Part shown: piece after piece, positions 8,271-16,444 of the stretch | Position numbering within the stretch: the stretch's first letter is position 1 | How the letters are laid out: each line of letters starts with the position of its first letter | Translations under genes and position numbers: made by a program | The notes under the pieces: model-generated | Told to the model about the DNA's origin: nothing | Seen by the model: only the letters and a program-made list of their open reading frames with translations | Databases searched by the model: none | Assembly: GCF_003149375.1 (NCBI RefSeq) | Contig: NZ_QFWH01000005.1 | Location: 197,252-261,251, forward strand | Origin: Vampirovibrio chlorellavorus | GTDB lineage: Bacteria; Cyanobacteriota; Vampirovibrionia; Vampirovibrionales; Vampirovibrionaceae | Reading direction: 5' to 3' | Length of the DNA stretch: 64,000 nucleotides

Positions 8271-9422
8271 ATGATGACCCAGACTTTGACCGAACAATCC
8301 GACCTGTCACGTGCCATTCGGGAGCGGGCTTCCGCTGCGCTCGATAGGGCTGAGGATGACCAGCCCCTGACCGTTGCGCAGGCGTTGGCCTTGCTGGCCC
8401 TGCCGACGGTCGCCGATTGCGCCCGCTTGCGGTGGGTCGCCGATGGCCGCAAAACGCATCAGGTGGGTGAGGCCATTGCCTATGAGACGGGACAATCCCT
8501 GTTTTTGACCAGTATTTGCGAAATGGCCCCGGCGCTTTATCCGTATCCAGCCCGCTTGGGTAACGCTCACGAGGCTGTGATGTCCATTGATGCCATTGAC
8601 GCCACCTTGCAAGCGGCGAAATCGAGTCAATCCCGGTGGTTGACCCTGAGCGGGGGCGGTTTTCATTCGGCCTTGGTTATTCCCGGATTAGAGGCCCCCA
8701 CCGTGCTGAAAACCTATCTACGGGTGCTGAACCATATTCAGGATCAGGCTCCTTTCTGTCGGGTTCGGGGCTTTTCCCCGGAGGAGATCGCTTTTTTAGC
8801 GGTGGTGAGTGATCGTAGTGAGTCCTACATTCTGGACTGTCTTCAGGATCATGGGCTTGCGGTGCTGGAAGGCTTTGGGGCGGAAATTCTGGAAGACGCC
8901 CACCGGGTCCGGGTGGCGCCCAAGAAGCTGACGGTCAAACGGTGGCTGGAAATCGTGGCCTTGGCCCAGGGGCGGGGCCTACCGACCATTGCCCGGCTGG
9001 AAGCTGGCCCCCTGGAAAATTGGGAGCAACGGGTGGCGCATCTGGCGGTGCTGCGGGCCTTTCAGGACGCCCATCCGGGTGCTTTCCAACGGTTGGTCAT
9101 TCAGCTTTGGCCCAAGCCCCCACATCAGCCGGTGCCCGGGGCGCAAGCCGGACTCACCACTGAGTTGGACGCCTTGAAGCTGGTTTCGGTGGCTCGTCTG
9201 CTGTTGGGGTCTCAAATCCCGCATATTCAGCTTGGCTGGATTCCGGAACGTCTGGCCATGTCTCAGCAAGCCTTTGAGTGGGGCGCCAGTCACGCAGGCA
9301 GTACCGATGATTTGGTCTACGCTAATTTTTTAAGGAATCTGCCGCAGAGTGCAGGCTGGACGGAGGCCGAATTGCAGGGGCTTATTCAGGAAGCGGGCCG
9401 GACTCCCGGCTTGATGCCCTGA
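8271..9422 (+). CDS. Radical-SAM-like protein (MqnC/MqnE/CofH type) lacking the full cluster motif
   Basis: A 383-residue protein whose middle and C-terminal parts follow the MqnC/MqnE/CofH family closely. They contain FSPEEI (counterpart of the family's FSPPEI), FGAEILEDAHRVRVAPKKLT (counterpart of GAEIL...R..I.PKK), the W..I...A...GLPT stretch, an R..HL..LR..Q segment and a C-terminal ELQGLIQEAGRTP. Active members bind a 4Fe-4S cluster through Cys-x3-Cys-x2-Cys. Here the matching place (residues 83-90, CEMAPALY) keeps only the first Cys; the others are Pro87 and Tyr90. The fold is probably kept but radical chemistry is not expected. The frame is intact, so it does not look like a decaying pseudogene. 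It may be a regulatory or scaffold paralogue; mqnD lies 7.6 kb away. Confidence 0.75.
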   Translation: MMTQTLTEQSDLSRAIRERASAALDRAEDDQPLTVAQALALLALPTVADCARLRWVADGRKTHQVGEAIAYETGQSLFLTSICEMAPALYPYPARLGNAHEAVMSIDAIDATLQAAKSSQSRWLTLSGGGFHSALVIPGLEAPTVLKTYLRVLNHIQDQAPFCRVRGFSPEEIAFLAVVSDRSESYILDCLQDHGLAVLEGFGAEILEDAHRVRVAPKKLTVKRWLEIVALAQGRGLPTIARLEAGPLENWEQRVAHLAVLRAFQDAHPGAFQRLVIQLWPKPPHQPVPGAQAGLTTELDALKLVSVARLLLGSQIPHIQLGWIPERLAMSQQAFEWGASHAGSTDDLVYANFLRNLPQSAGWTEAELQGLIQEAGRTPGLMP

Positions 9423-9562
9423 ACGCCCAGTCTGAAGCAGGTGATTTTAAAACAGGGGGGGCTGTATTGCCGAGGACTGTATCACGGAGGGGGGCTCAGG
9501 GCTGGCACGGAAGCCCGAAAACAGGTACACTGACAAAAATGATTGTGACAGGGGAGGCGGCC

Positions 9563-10066
9563 ATGGCTGTTAAAAAAGGAGGCGGTTCCGGGGAGAAAAC
9601 CGGTGAGCACCATCCAAAGGCGTCAGACAAGAAGGCCATAGATAAGAATACGAAAAGCAAGAATACGAAAAACAAGAATACGGCAGACAACAAAGCGACA
9701 GGCAAGAAGGGCACAGACAAGAAGGCTTCAGCCCCAAGACCGGTGACCGCCCGGGTCATTCCCGCCGAGAACGCTTTCGCCCGCAAAGCCGCCTCTCGGG
9801 CCACACCCGAAGCTCCCGAATTTCAGAGTGATTTGGCCCTGGACATCATGGAGGAGCTGTACCCGCTTCTGCTGGAAAACTGCACCGACGAGGATGATGA
9901 AATTGACACCCAGGCCGTGTTTGAAGTTTTGGCTGGCCTGATTGGTCTGTTTACCGCCGAGTACCACGAAAACTACGGCGCGCAAAAAGCCTCGGCGGCC
10001 TTTCAGGATCTGGTCTCTCTGGCTCTGGCCACTTACCAGCAACGTCTGGCGGATTCTGAAGCGTAA
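9563..10066 (+). CDS. Small protein with Lys/Asn/Thr low-complexity head
   Basis: 167 residues from an ATG with a GGGGAGG ribosome binding site (an in-frame ATG at 9539 is an alternative). Residues about 1-55 are built from short KN/KNT/DKK units, strongly basic. A Pro/Ala linker follows, then a compact acidic helical domain (about 85-165: LALDIMEELYPLLLEN, an EDDEID patch, and AVFEVLAGLIGLFTAEY). The basic head resembles histone-H1-like tails and might bind nucleic acid; the helical domain is not recognised. No signal peptide. Function unknown. Confidence 0.6.
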   Translation: MAVKKGGGSGEKTGEHHPKASDKKAIDKNTKSKNTKNKNTADNKATGKKGTDKKASAPRPVTARVIPAENAFARKAASRATPEAPEFQSDLALDIMEELYPLLLENCTDEDDEIDTQAVFEVLAGLIGLFTAEYHENYGAQKASAAFQDLVSLALATYQQRLADSEA

Positions 10067-10287
10067 ATGGCACAATGCGAAGGCGGTTCAGGGCGGAATG
10101 GCTGCTGAGAACGAGCCGCTAGGAAGGGACGCCCAAGGGTTCGCTCTGAAGGGGCTTTTATTTTAATGGTGTCTCACAAGGCATTCGAGAAAGCAGCAGA
10201 AAAGAAAGCCAGGCTGGGGGGCGTTTACGATTCGACCGTTGTATGATTGAGCCATTGGCTGTCGAATCAAGAGGCAAAAAGTCGATC

Positions 10288-10968
10288 ATGAAGCGATTGG
10301 CGAAAGGCACCCTTGTCTTTAAAGACAAGGTCTTTAACCCGAACAAGGCGTTTTTTCAGCCTTTGTCCCAGGAACAACACCCGGTGGCCCTGATGTTTAC
10401 CTGCTGTGACTCCCGGGTGGAGCCTGCCATTATTACCCAGTCGCCTCCCGGCACGCTGTTTATGGTTAAAAATCCGGGCAATCTGGTGCCTGAATATCAG
10501 GCGGGGGCCAGCACCAGCGAAGCCGCGGCCATAGAATTCGCCCTGACCGTGCTGGATGTTCATCACATTATTGTGTGTGGGCATACCGATTGCGCTGCCC
10601 TGAAGGCGCTCTTCAATCTGGAAGGAATGCCCGGGGAGTCCGCCATCCATCAGTGGCTGGCCCCCCACGCCAAAGTGCTGGATGCGCTGGAAGAGCGGCA
10701 GGATCTGGAGGCAGCGCTCAATGAGCTGATTCGTCGTAATATTATTCAACAGTTACAGAACCTGAGGAGTTACCCGGAAGTGGCCAGTCGTCTGGCGAAA
10801 GGGCAGCTCCACCTGTACGGCTGGAAATACCGTCTGGAAACGGGTGAAACCATGTTGATTGATCCTTTTTCCTGTAAGCCGGAGCCTCTGTCCACGATCA
10901 TTGCCCAGCTTGAGGAAGAGGCTCGACCGGAAATGACCCTCGGTCAGATGGAAAAGCAAGTCCCATAG
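10288..10968 (+). CDS. Beta-class carbonic anhydrase
   Basis: 226 residues; a zinc enzyme that interconverts CO2 and bicarbonate. The zinc ligands are visible: Cys-Asp-Ser-Arg (FTCCDSRVEP) and His-x2-Cys (GHTDCAA). VKNPGN and the C-terminal LHLYGWKYRLETGE segment are typical of the plant/cyanobacterial-type subgroup. I place the start at 10288 (MKRLAKG) because homologues begin at this point (M-K/Q-R-L..G); an upstream ATG at 10243 would add 15 residues and has no ribosome binding site. It is followed by a LysR regulator and the DabB/DabA pair in the same direction, so it most likely serves inorganic carbon uptake. Confidence 0.92.
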   Translation: MKRLAKGTLVFKDKVFNPNKAFFQPLSQEQHPVALMFTCCDSRVEPAIITQSPPGTLFMVKNPGNLVPEYQAGASTSEAAAIEFALTVLDVHHIIVCGHTDCAALKALFNLEGMPGESAIHQWLAPHAKVLDALEERQDLEAALNELIRRNIIQQLQNLRSYPEVASRLAKGQLHLYGWKYRLETGETMLIDPFSCKPEPLSTIIAQLEEEARPEMTLGQMEKQVP

Positions 10969-10994
10969 GCCCCGCCCCTGTATGAAATTTCCCG

Positions 10995-11876
10995 ATGAAA
11001 TTTATTGATCCGCAATTGCTTTATACGTTCGTCAAGCTGGCCTATGCCGGTCAGTTCACCAAGGCGGCCAATCAGGTGGGCCTCAGTCAGTCCGCGGTCA
11101 GTCAGCAAATCCAGAAGCTGGAAGCCTTGCTGGGTGTTGCGCTGATCGATCGCACCCGGAAAAACGTCAACCTGACTCCGCAGGGGCAAGCCTTTCTGGT
11201 CAAGGCGGAAAACCTGTTACTGCAGCACGAAAGTCTGATCAGTGAGTTCAACCAGAGCAATGTGGCGGGCCGTATCCGTTTCGGCTCCCCCGAAGATTTT
11301 GCCACCGCTTACTTGCCCAATATTCTGGCCCGATTCACCAATCTATACCCGCAGGTGCATCTGGAGGTGAATTGTGAGCTGACCCTGAAGCTGCTGGAGG
11401 CTTATGAACAAGGGGACTATGACCTGATTGTTTTTAAACAGGAGCCGTCACATCAGCTGGATCGGGCCGTTTCCCTGTGGGAAGAGCCACTGGTTTGGGT
11501 CAAGGGCAAGCGATACAATCTGGAACAGGCCCTGGAGGCTGGCAACGTTCGTCTGGTTCTGGCGCCGCAGCCTTGCGTATACCGTTCCCGGGCCATTGAA
11601 GCCCTGGAACGTCACAATATCGGTTGGGAGCAGGTCTACACCAGCCAAAGTATCGCCGGGAATATTGCCGCTGTCCGGGGTGGTTTGGGTGTGACCGTTT
11701 TACCCATCACCAGCGTTCCCCCGGAATTGTTACATTCTTCACACGCTCAGGATTTACTTCCACCGCTGGAGGCCACCCAGATCAAGTTACTGGCCATACC
11801 CCAGCCTTCGCAGGCTATTCAGGCTTTTCAGGATTTTATTCAGGACTCCCTGGCTGCCATAGATACCTTTCATTAG
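10995..11876 (+). CDS. LysR-family transcriptional regulator
   Basis: 293 residues. The N-terminal winged helix-turn-helix (residues about 6-62: FVKLAYAGQFTKAANQVGLSQSAVSQQIQKLE) is followed by a linker helix and a periplasmic-binding-protein-like effector domain from about 90. It sits between carbonic anhydrase and dabB, all in one direction with short gaps. It is the obvious candidate regulator of the inorganic carbon genes, comparable in position to CbbR/CcmR-type regulators. The effector is unknown. The 97-bp AT-rich gap before dabB is a likely binding region. Confidence 0.88.
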   Translation: MKFIDPQLLYTFVKLAYAGQFTKAANQVGLSQSAVSQQIQKLEALLGVALIDRTRKNVNLTPQGQAFLVKAENLLLQHESLISEFNQSNVAGRIRFGSPEDFATAYLPNILARFTNLYPQVHLEVNCELTLKLLEAYEQGDYDLIVFKQEPSHQLDRAVSLWEEPLVWVKGKRYNLEQALEAGNVRLVLAPQPCVYRSRAIEALERHNIGWEQVYTSQSIAGNIAAVRGGLGVTVLPITSVPPELLHSSHAQDLLPPLEATQIKLLAIPQPSQAIQAFQDFIQDSLAAIDTFH

Positions 11877-11973
11877 AATTTGTTATGAAAAATATAATAA
11901 TCATTAATTTTACTTATTGATTGATTTGATTCATACTGTGGGTATTCGTTAATTACTTTTGAGGCCGGCTTAA

Positions 11974-13524
11974 ATGGTTTTAAACCTGTTGTTAGTCGCT
12001 ATTGTCGCCTTGTACGGAATCAGCGCCCTGGCTTTATACCTGATGAAATCCAAAGGCCCCTGTACGGAAGTGCGCCAGTGGAGTGAAATTTCCGCCTGGA
12101 TGGCCCTGTTTCTTGGAATTTTATGGAGTTTTCAGTCGTTTACCACGGCTTCCCCCGTTTCAACGGGTTATTTTTTAAATGGGCCCCTTCAGGCCTTGCT
12201 GGTTCCCTACATTTTGTTAATGGGCTTATTGGTCAAGCGTTTTGCCTACCATTACCTGCAAACGGATGCCGATTATCCCTTATTTTTTCTGAAAATCAAG
12301 TTGCTGATCGCCTCCCTGCTGCTTTTTGTGTTGAGTAACCACGCCCTGATTACGGTGGGCTGCTGGATGTTTTCCGGCGTGATGATGTACTTCCTGATCG
12401 GCCACGTCAAAACGCCCGCTGCCATCAACTCGGCGCGCATGGCCCTCAACCGCTTTTTACTGGGCGATCTGTTTCTGGTCATCGGCGTCACGGGCCTGAT
12501 TAACCTGAGTGATAGCCTGTTTCTCTCCGACTGGTACGGTCTGGCGGCACAGCCCAACAACTTGACCTTGTTGATCTCTTTGCTGTTTGTGAGTGTCGGG
12601 GCTTTCTCCAAAACGGCCATTATTCCTTTTCATAAATGGCTGGTTCACACGCTGGTGGCCCCTACCCCGGTTTCGGCCATTATGCACGCCGGGTTTGTGA
12701 ACGCCGGGGCTGTTCTCTTTTCCAAGCTGGCGCCCTTGCTGGCTTCGCAGCCGGTGGTTCTGGCCTTTATTCTGTTTATGGGGCTGGTGTCCGCTCTTTA
12801 CGGCAGTTCCGCCATGCTGGTCCAATCGGATGTCAAGCGTTATCTCGCGTTTTCCACGGTGGGCCAAATGGGCTTTATGATGATGGAGTGCGGATTGGGC
12901 GCTTTTCATCTGGCTATTTTCCACCTGGTGGTTCACGGTTTTTTCAAGGCTCGCCTCTTCCTGTCCGCGGGTAGTGTCATTGAGTACCGGCAGGCCATTC
13001 GGGACGTTAAAAGCGAGCAGGCTCAACGGAGCGGCACACAGGGAACCGTTTCCCAGCGCCTCAAAACCGCCGGGATTATCGCGGGTAGCGTTGCGGTGAG
13101 CTGGCTGTTCCTGCTGCAAATTGAAGCCTTGAGAAATCTGGTGACTCAACTGCCCTCGTTGTTGCTGAGCGTGCTGGTATTGTCTTCACTGTTTATCCAG
13201 ACCACTATCATTAAAACCAAGGGCAGTGGTTTCAAAGGTCTGGGCGTTGCCACCCTGTTCAGTGTCTTGCTGGTGGTGGCCTACCTGATGTATGAGTGGT
13301 TGGCCATTGGTGCCCTCCCCGTTTTTCATCAGGTAACAGTTTCAGATCCGCCAATGATGCTGGCGCTGACCAACGTGGCCTTTCTGACGGCTGGTTTGTT
13401 GGCCTGGTTGGCCTCGTTAAACCTGTTGCCCATCCCCTCGTCTCTGAAAGAAAAGTGCTACGTGCTGCTGCTGAACGCCGCTGGTGGCAATCCACAGCGC
13501 AGCACCTTTTCGGCCCGTTTCTAG
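11974..13524 (+). CDS. dabB: DabB, NuoL-like membrane subunit of the inorganic carbon pump
   Basis: A 516-residue polytopic membrane protein of the proton-conducting transporter family (NuoL/MrpA/NdhF related), with about a dozen hydrophobic segments. The family signature HKWLVHTLVAPTPVSAIMHAG, with the conserved Lys and following helices, lies near 217-238. DVKRYLAFSTVGQMGFM follows near 289-305. It is shorter than NuoL and is directly followed by dabA, which defines it as DabB. The DabAB complex is proposed to use the ion gradient to drive vectorial CO2 hydration, trapping bicarbonate in the cytoplasm. There are 35 nt to dabA. Confidence 0.9.
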   Translation: MVLNLLLVAIVALYGISALALYLMKSKGPCTEVRQWSEISAWMALFLGILWSFQSFTTASPVSTGYFLNGPLQALLVPYILLMGLLVKRFAYHYLQTDADYPLFFLKIKLLIASLLLFVLSNHALITVGCWMFSGVMMYFLIGHVKTPAAINSARMALNRFLLGDLFLVIGVTGLINLSDSLFLSDWYGLAAQPNNLTLLISLLFVSVGAFSKTAIIPFHKWLVHTLVAPTPVSAIMHAGFVNAGAVLFSKLAPLLASQPVVLAFILFMGLVSALYGSSAMLVQSDVKRYLAFSTVGQMGFMMMECGLGAFHLAIFHLVVHGFFKARLFLSAGSVIEYRQAIRDVKSEQAQRSGTQGTVSQRLKTAGIIAGSVAVSWLFLLQIEALRNLVTQLPSLLLSVLVLSSLFIQTTIIKTKGSGFKGLGVATLFSVLLVVAYLMYEWLAIGALPVFHQVTVSDPPMMLALTNVAFLTAGLLAWLASLNLLPIPSSLKEKCYVLLLNAAGGNPQRSTFSARF

Positions 13525-13559
13525 AACCAGTTTTCTGACTTCTTAAAGGAGCAATTCCC

Positions 13560-16259
13560 ATGAGTCACTCGCAAGCATCCGCATCGTTGATGGCCCTGAT
13601 TCAGAGCTACACCGCAAAGTACGGTAAACTGTGGCCCCTGCAAACGTTTAACGCCTGTAACCCATTGGCGGCCTCGGAGCATTTGCCCTTTCCGCAGGCC
13701 TTGAAGGAGGCGTCTCTGGATGGCGGATTCTCGGTCAGTCAGGCTCAGGACGTGTTTCGGCGGTTATTTCAAAAACAGGTCTTTTCCGTGGCCGACATCG
13801 AACGGGTTCTGGATGCGGCAGAGTCTGAAGGAGGGCTGGATGGCAGGCTCTGTTTGGGGAATCAGTCCATTCGTCATAAGCAGTTGCTGCGTGAGGAACT
13901 GTTTACCCTTCTCGCGGATCGGGAGGCCATCCCGTTAAGTGGGGCCAGTCGGGCGGAAATGATGGCGGCGCTGGCGGAAACTTTGCCAGCGGAGGCGCTG
14001 GAAAAGCCGGAGCCGCTTCCTCCCGTGAAGAGTCGCTGGATTCATGAGCAGGTCACCAAGTGGCTGGCCGCCTATCTGGATGAAGGTCAGGCCATTTGGA
14101 TGATGCCCAATCAGAAGCTGCCCCTGCGAACCAGTTGGGCCAGACTGACCTTGCACGACAACAGCATGCCCGGCGCCGTGAAAAAATCACTGCGGGCCCG
14201 AGTCAAGCGGTTGATACTGGATGCCGAAGCGCCCGACTCAGGCATTGGCTGTCTGGAAAAACTATGCCAGGAGGTGGGTTTATCCGTTGAGGAACAAGAA
14301 CGTTACATCCAGTTCCATTTAAAGCAGATGCCTGGCTGGGTGGGTTACATGCAGTACCGCCAGGCCCAGAATCCGGATTATCAGGACTTGCTGGTTGACT
14401 ATTTGCTGATCTGTTTTCTCTATCATTGCGCTTGTGTCGAGGCTGACTGGCCCCGGGGCGCTTCGGAAGAGGCCACGGTTTCTGCGTCGGTTCAGCGTTA
14501 TGCCGACCGCATCAGCGTTCTCAGTCGAACCGCGTCTGTTCAGGCGCACTTGCCCGCCGGGGGAAAGCAGGACTGGCGGGCGCTTGTCCCGGCGCTACTG
14601 GATTATTGTGAGACGGTAGATGCGTTTCAGGTCCTGACGCTGATGATGCGAACGCTGGAGTTCTCCCAGAACCGTGATTTACTGGCCAGCCTGACCCAGC
14701 AATTCAAACAGCCCAAGCAGACGGGTAATGCCGTGCGTATGCACCCGGATGCGCAAGCGGTCTTTTGTATTGATGTTCGTTCAGAGCCCTATCGAAAATT
14801 TCTGGAAAGTGCCGGAAACATTCAAACCTACGGCTTCGCCGGTTTTTTTGGCCTGCCCATTGAAAAAATCAGTTACGCCAGCAGCGAGGCTGTGCCCCTT
14901 TGCCCCATCCTGCTAGAGCCTCAGTACACGATTCCAGAATCCCCCTCGCCCTTTCTGGAGAAAAATCCCCTGGGCCAGTGGTTAAGACAGGGCATTCCCC
15001 TGCGGAACCAGTGGATTTACGCCCTGAAAAAAATCAAGCGGGACACCTTTGCCACTTTTTCCTACGTAGAAAGTTTTGGTTTGATTCATGCCGCCACATT
15101 GCTGAAGGATACCTTCTGGGCCACACCGCTGGGCAAGGTCCGGCAATCGGTCATTAGTACCTTGAGCCCCCTGCTGGGCCTGATGCCCAAGCTGGAGGTG
15201 CAAACCTGTTCGCATTCTCCGCTGACCGTGGGGATGGCCATTCCCGAGCAGGTGGAAATGGCCCGGGGAATCCTCAAACTGCTGGGACTGCGTCAACCGT
15301 TTGCGGAATTCGTCATTATTTGCGGACACAACGCCCGAAGCCGTAACAACCCCTATGCCTCCGCTCTGGACTGTGGTGCCTGCGGAGCCAACGGCGGCGG
15401 GTATAACGCGCTGGTCTTGTGCCAGATTCTCAATCATCCCGACGTGCGGGAGGCCCTGATTCTCTCGGGCTGGGCTATCCCGGAGCATACCCGCTTTATC
15501 GCCGCCGAGCATAACACCACCACGGACGAGGTTGCCTTCCTGAATGAGGACGTGATTCCAAGCCAGCAGCAGCAGCATTTTCTGGCGCTGAAAAAAGTGT
15601 TTGAACAGGCCACACGCCTGAACAGCATGAATCGGCAAACACGCTTCAGCACACCGGGTTTCCGACCGGATTCCAACAAGGCCCAGGAGTTGAGTTTTGA
15701 CTGGTCACAAACACGGCCGGAGTGGGGCTTGTCCAGAAATCAGGCCTTTGTGATCTGCAATCGTGAATCCATTAAATCCCTGGATCTGGAGGGACGATGC
15801 TTCCTGCACTCCTACGACTGGCAAAGCGATGCTGACGCCAGTATCCTGACCACCATTATGACCGCCCCCATGGTGGTGGGCGCCTGGATTAACCTGCAAT
15901 ACAATTTTTCAACACTGAACCAGCATCGCTTTGGCAGTGGAAAAAAGTATCTGCACAACGTGGTGGGTCTGTTTGGGACCTACATTGGCAACGGCAGCGA
16001 TTTGCAGTTGGGCTTGCCGTATGAATCCCTTTTTGACAATGACGGCACGCCCTATCATTATCCGCAGCGCCTGATGGTTTTCGTGGAGGCGCCTCTGGCC
16101 CGGGTTCAGGAGATTGTGGCCGCCCATGCGGCGGTTCGGAATCTGGTTGAGAATCAATGGATTCACCTGACGGTGTTTGACCCCGACAGCGGCAAGACCT
16201 TTCAGTGGATAGAAAATGACTGGACAGCCCTGGAGCCATTGCAATTTCAGGTTGCCTGA
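13560..16259 (+). CDS. dabA: DabA, zinc subunit of the inorganic carbon pump (DUF2309/UPF0753)
   Basis: An 899-residue cytoplasmic protein with a beta-carbonic-anhydrase-like zinc site. The four expected key residues are present: Cys403 and Asp405 (FCIDVRSEP), His590 (IICGHNARSRNN) and Cys605 (LDCGACGANGG). The His-Cys spacing of 15 equals that known for the characterised Halothiobacillus protein. An N-terminal PLQTFNACNPL motif (near 24-34) is also typical. AAAGGAG precedes the ATG by 8 nt. The complete site predicts an active complex with DabB. No terminator is evident after it. Confidence 0.95.
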   Translation: MSHSQASASLMALIQSYTAKYGKLWPLQTFNACNPLAASEHLPFPQALKEASLDGGFSVSQAQDVFRRLFQKQVFSVADIERVLDAAESEGGLDGRLCLGNQSIRHKQLLREELFTLLADREAIPLSGASRAEMMAALAETLPAEALEKPEPLPPVKSRWIHEQVTKWLAAYLDEGQAIWMMPNQKLPLRTSWARLTLHDNSMPGAVKKSLRARVKRLILDAEAPDSGIGCLEKLCQEVGLSVEEQERYIQFHLKQMPGWVGYMQYRQAQNPDYQDLLVDYLLICFLYHCACVEADWPRGASEEATVSASVQRYADRISVLSRTASVQAHLPAGGKQDWRALVPALLDYCETVDAFQVLTLMMRTLEFSQNRDLLASLTQQFKQPKQTGNAVRMHPDAQAVFCIDVRSEPYRKFLESAGNIQTYGFAGFFGLPIEKISYASSEAVPLCPILLEPQYTIPESPSPFLEKNPLGQWLRQGIPLRNQWIYALKKIKRDTFATFSYVESFGLIHAATLLKDTFWATPLGKVRQSVISTLSPLLGLMPKLEVQTCSHSPLTVGMAIPEQVEMARGILKLLGLRQPFAEFVIICGHNARSRNNPYASALDCGACGANGGGYNALVLCQILNHPDVREALILSGWAIPEHTRFIAAEHNTTTDEVAFLNEDVIPSQQQQHFLALKKVFEQATRLNSMNRQTRFSTPGFRPDSNKAQELSFDWSQTRPEWGLSRNQAFVICNRESIKSLDLEGRCFLHSYDWQSDADASILTTIMTAPMVVGAWINLQYNFSTLNQHRFGSGKKYLHNVVGLFGTYIGNGSDLQLGLPYESLFDNDGTPYHYPQRLMVFVEAPLARVQEIVAAHAAVRNLVENQWIHLTVFDPDSGKTFQWIENDWTALEPLQFQVA

Positions 16260-16444
16260 ACCGTTTGGGGCATTTTGACTGAAACTGGCGTAGAATGGTT
16301 CAGTCAGGATGATTGGCTGTGAGCGACCCCAACGCAAATGGATCAAGCGCCACGGCGCATCACCCAAACTGCCCAAGCTCGACCGGGCTGGACTCAAACG
16401 GGATTGCCAGCGTCCGCTTTGGTGACTAAGCTGAAAGAAGATTC

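Noticed and set aside
8271..9422. Calling the radical-SAM-like gene a functional MqnC or MqnE
   Set aside because: Two of three cluster cysteines are replaced, so catalytic identity is not supported.
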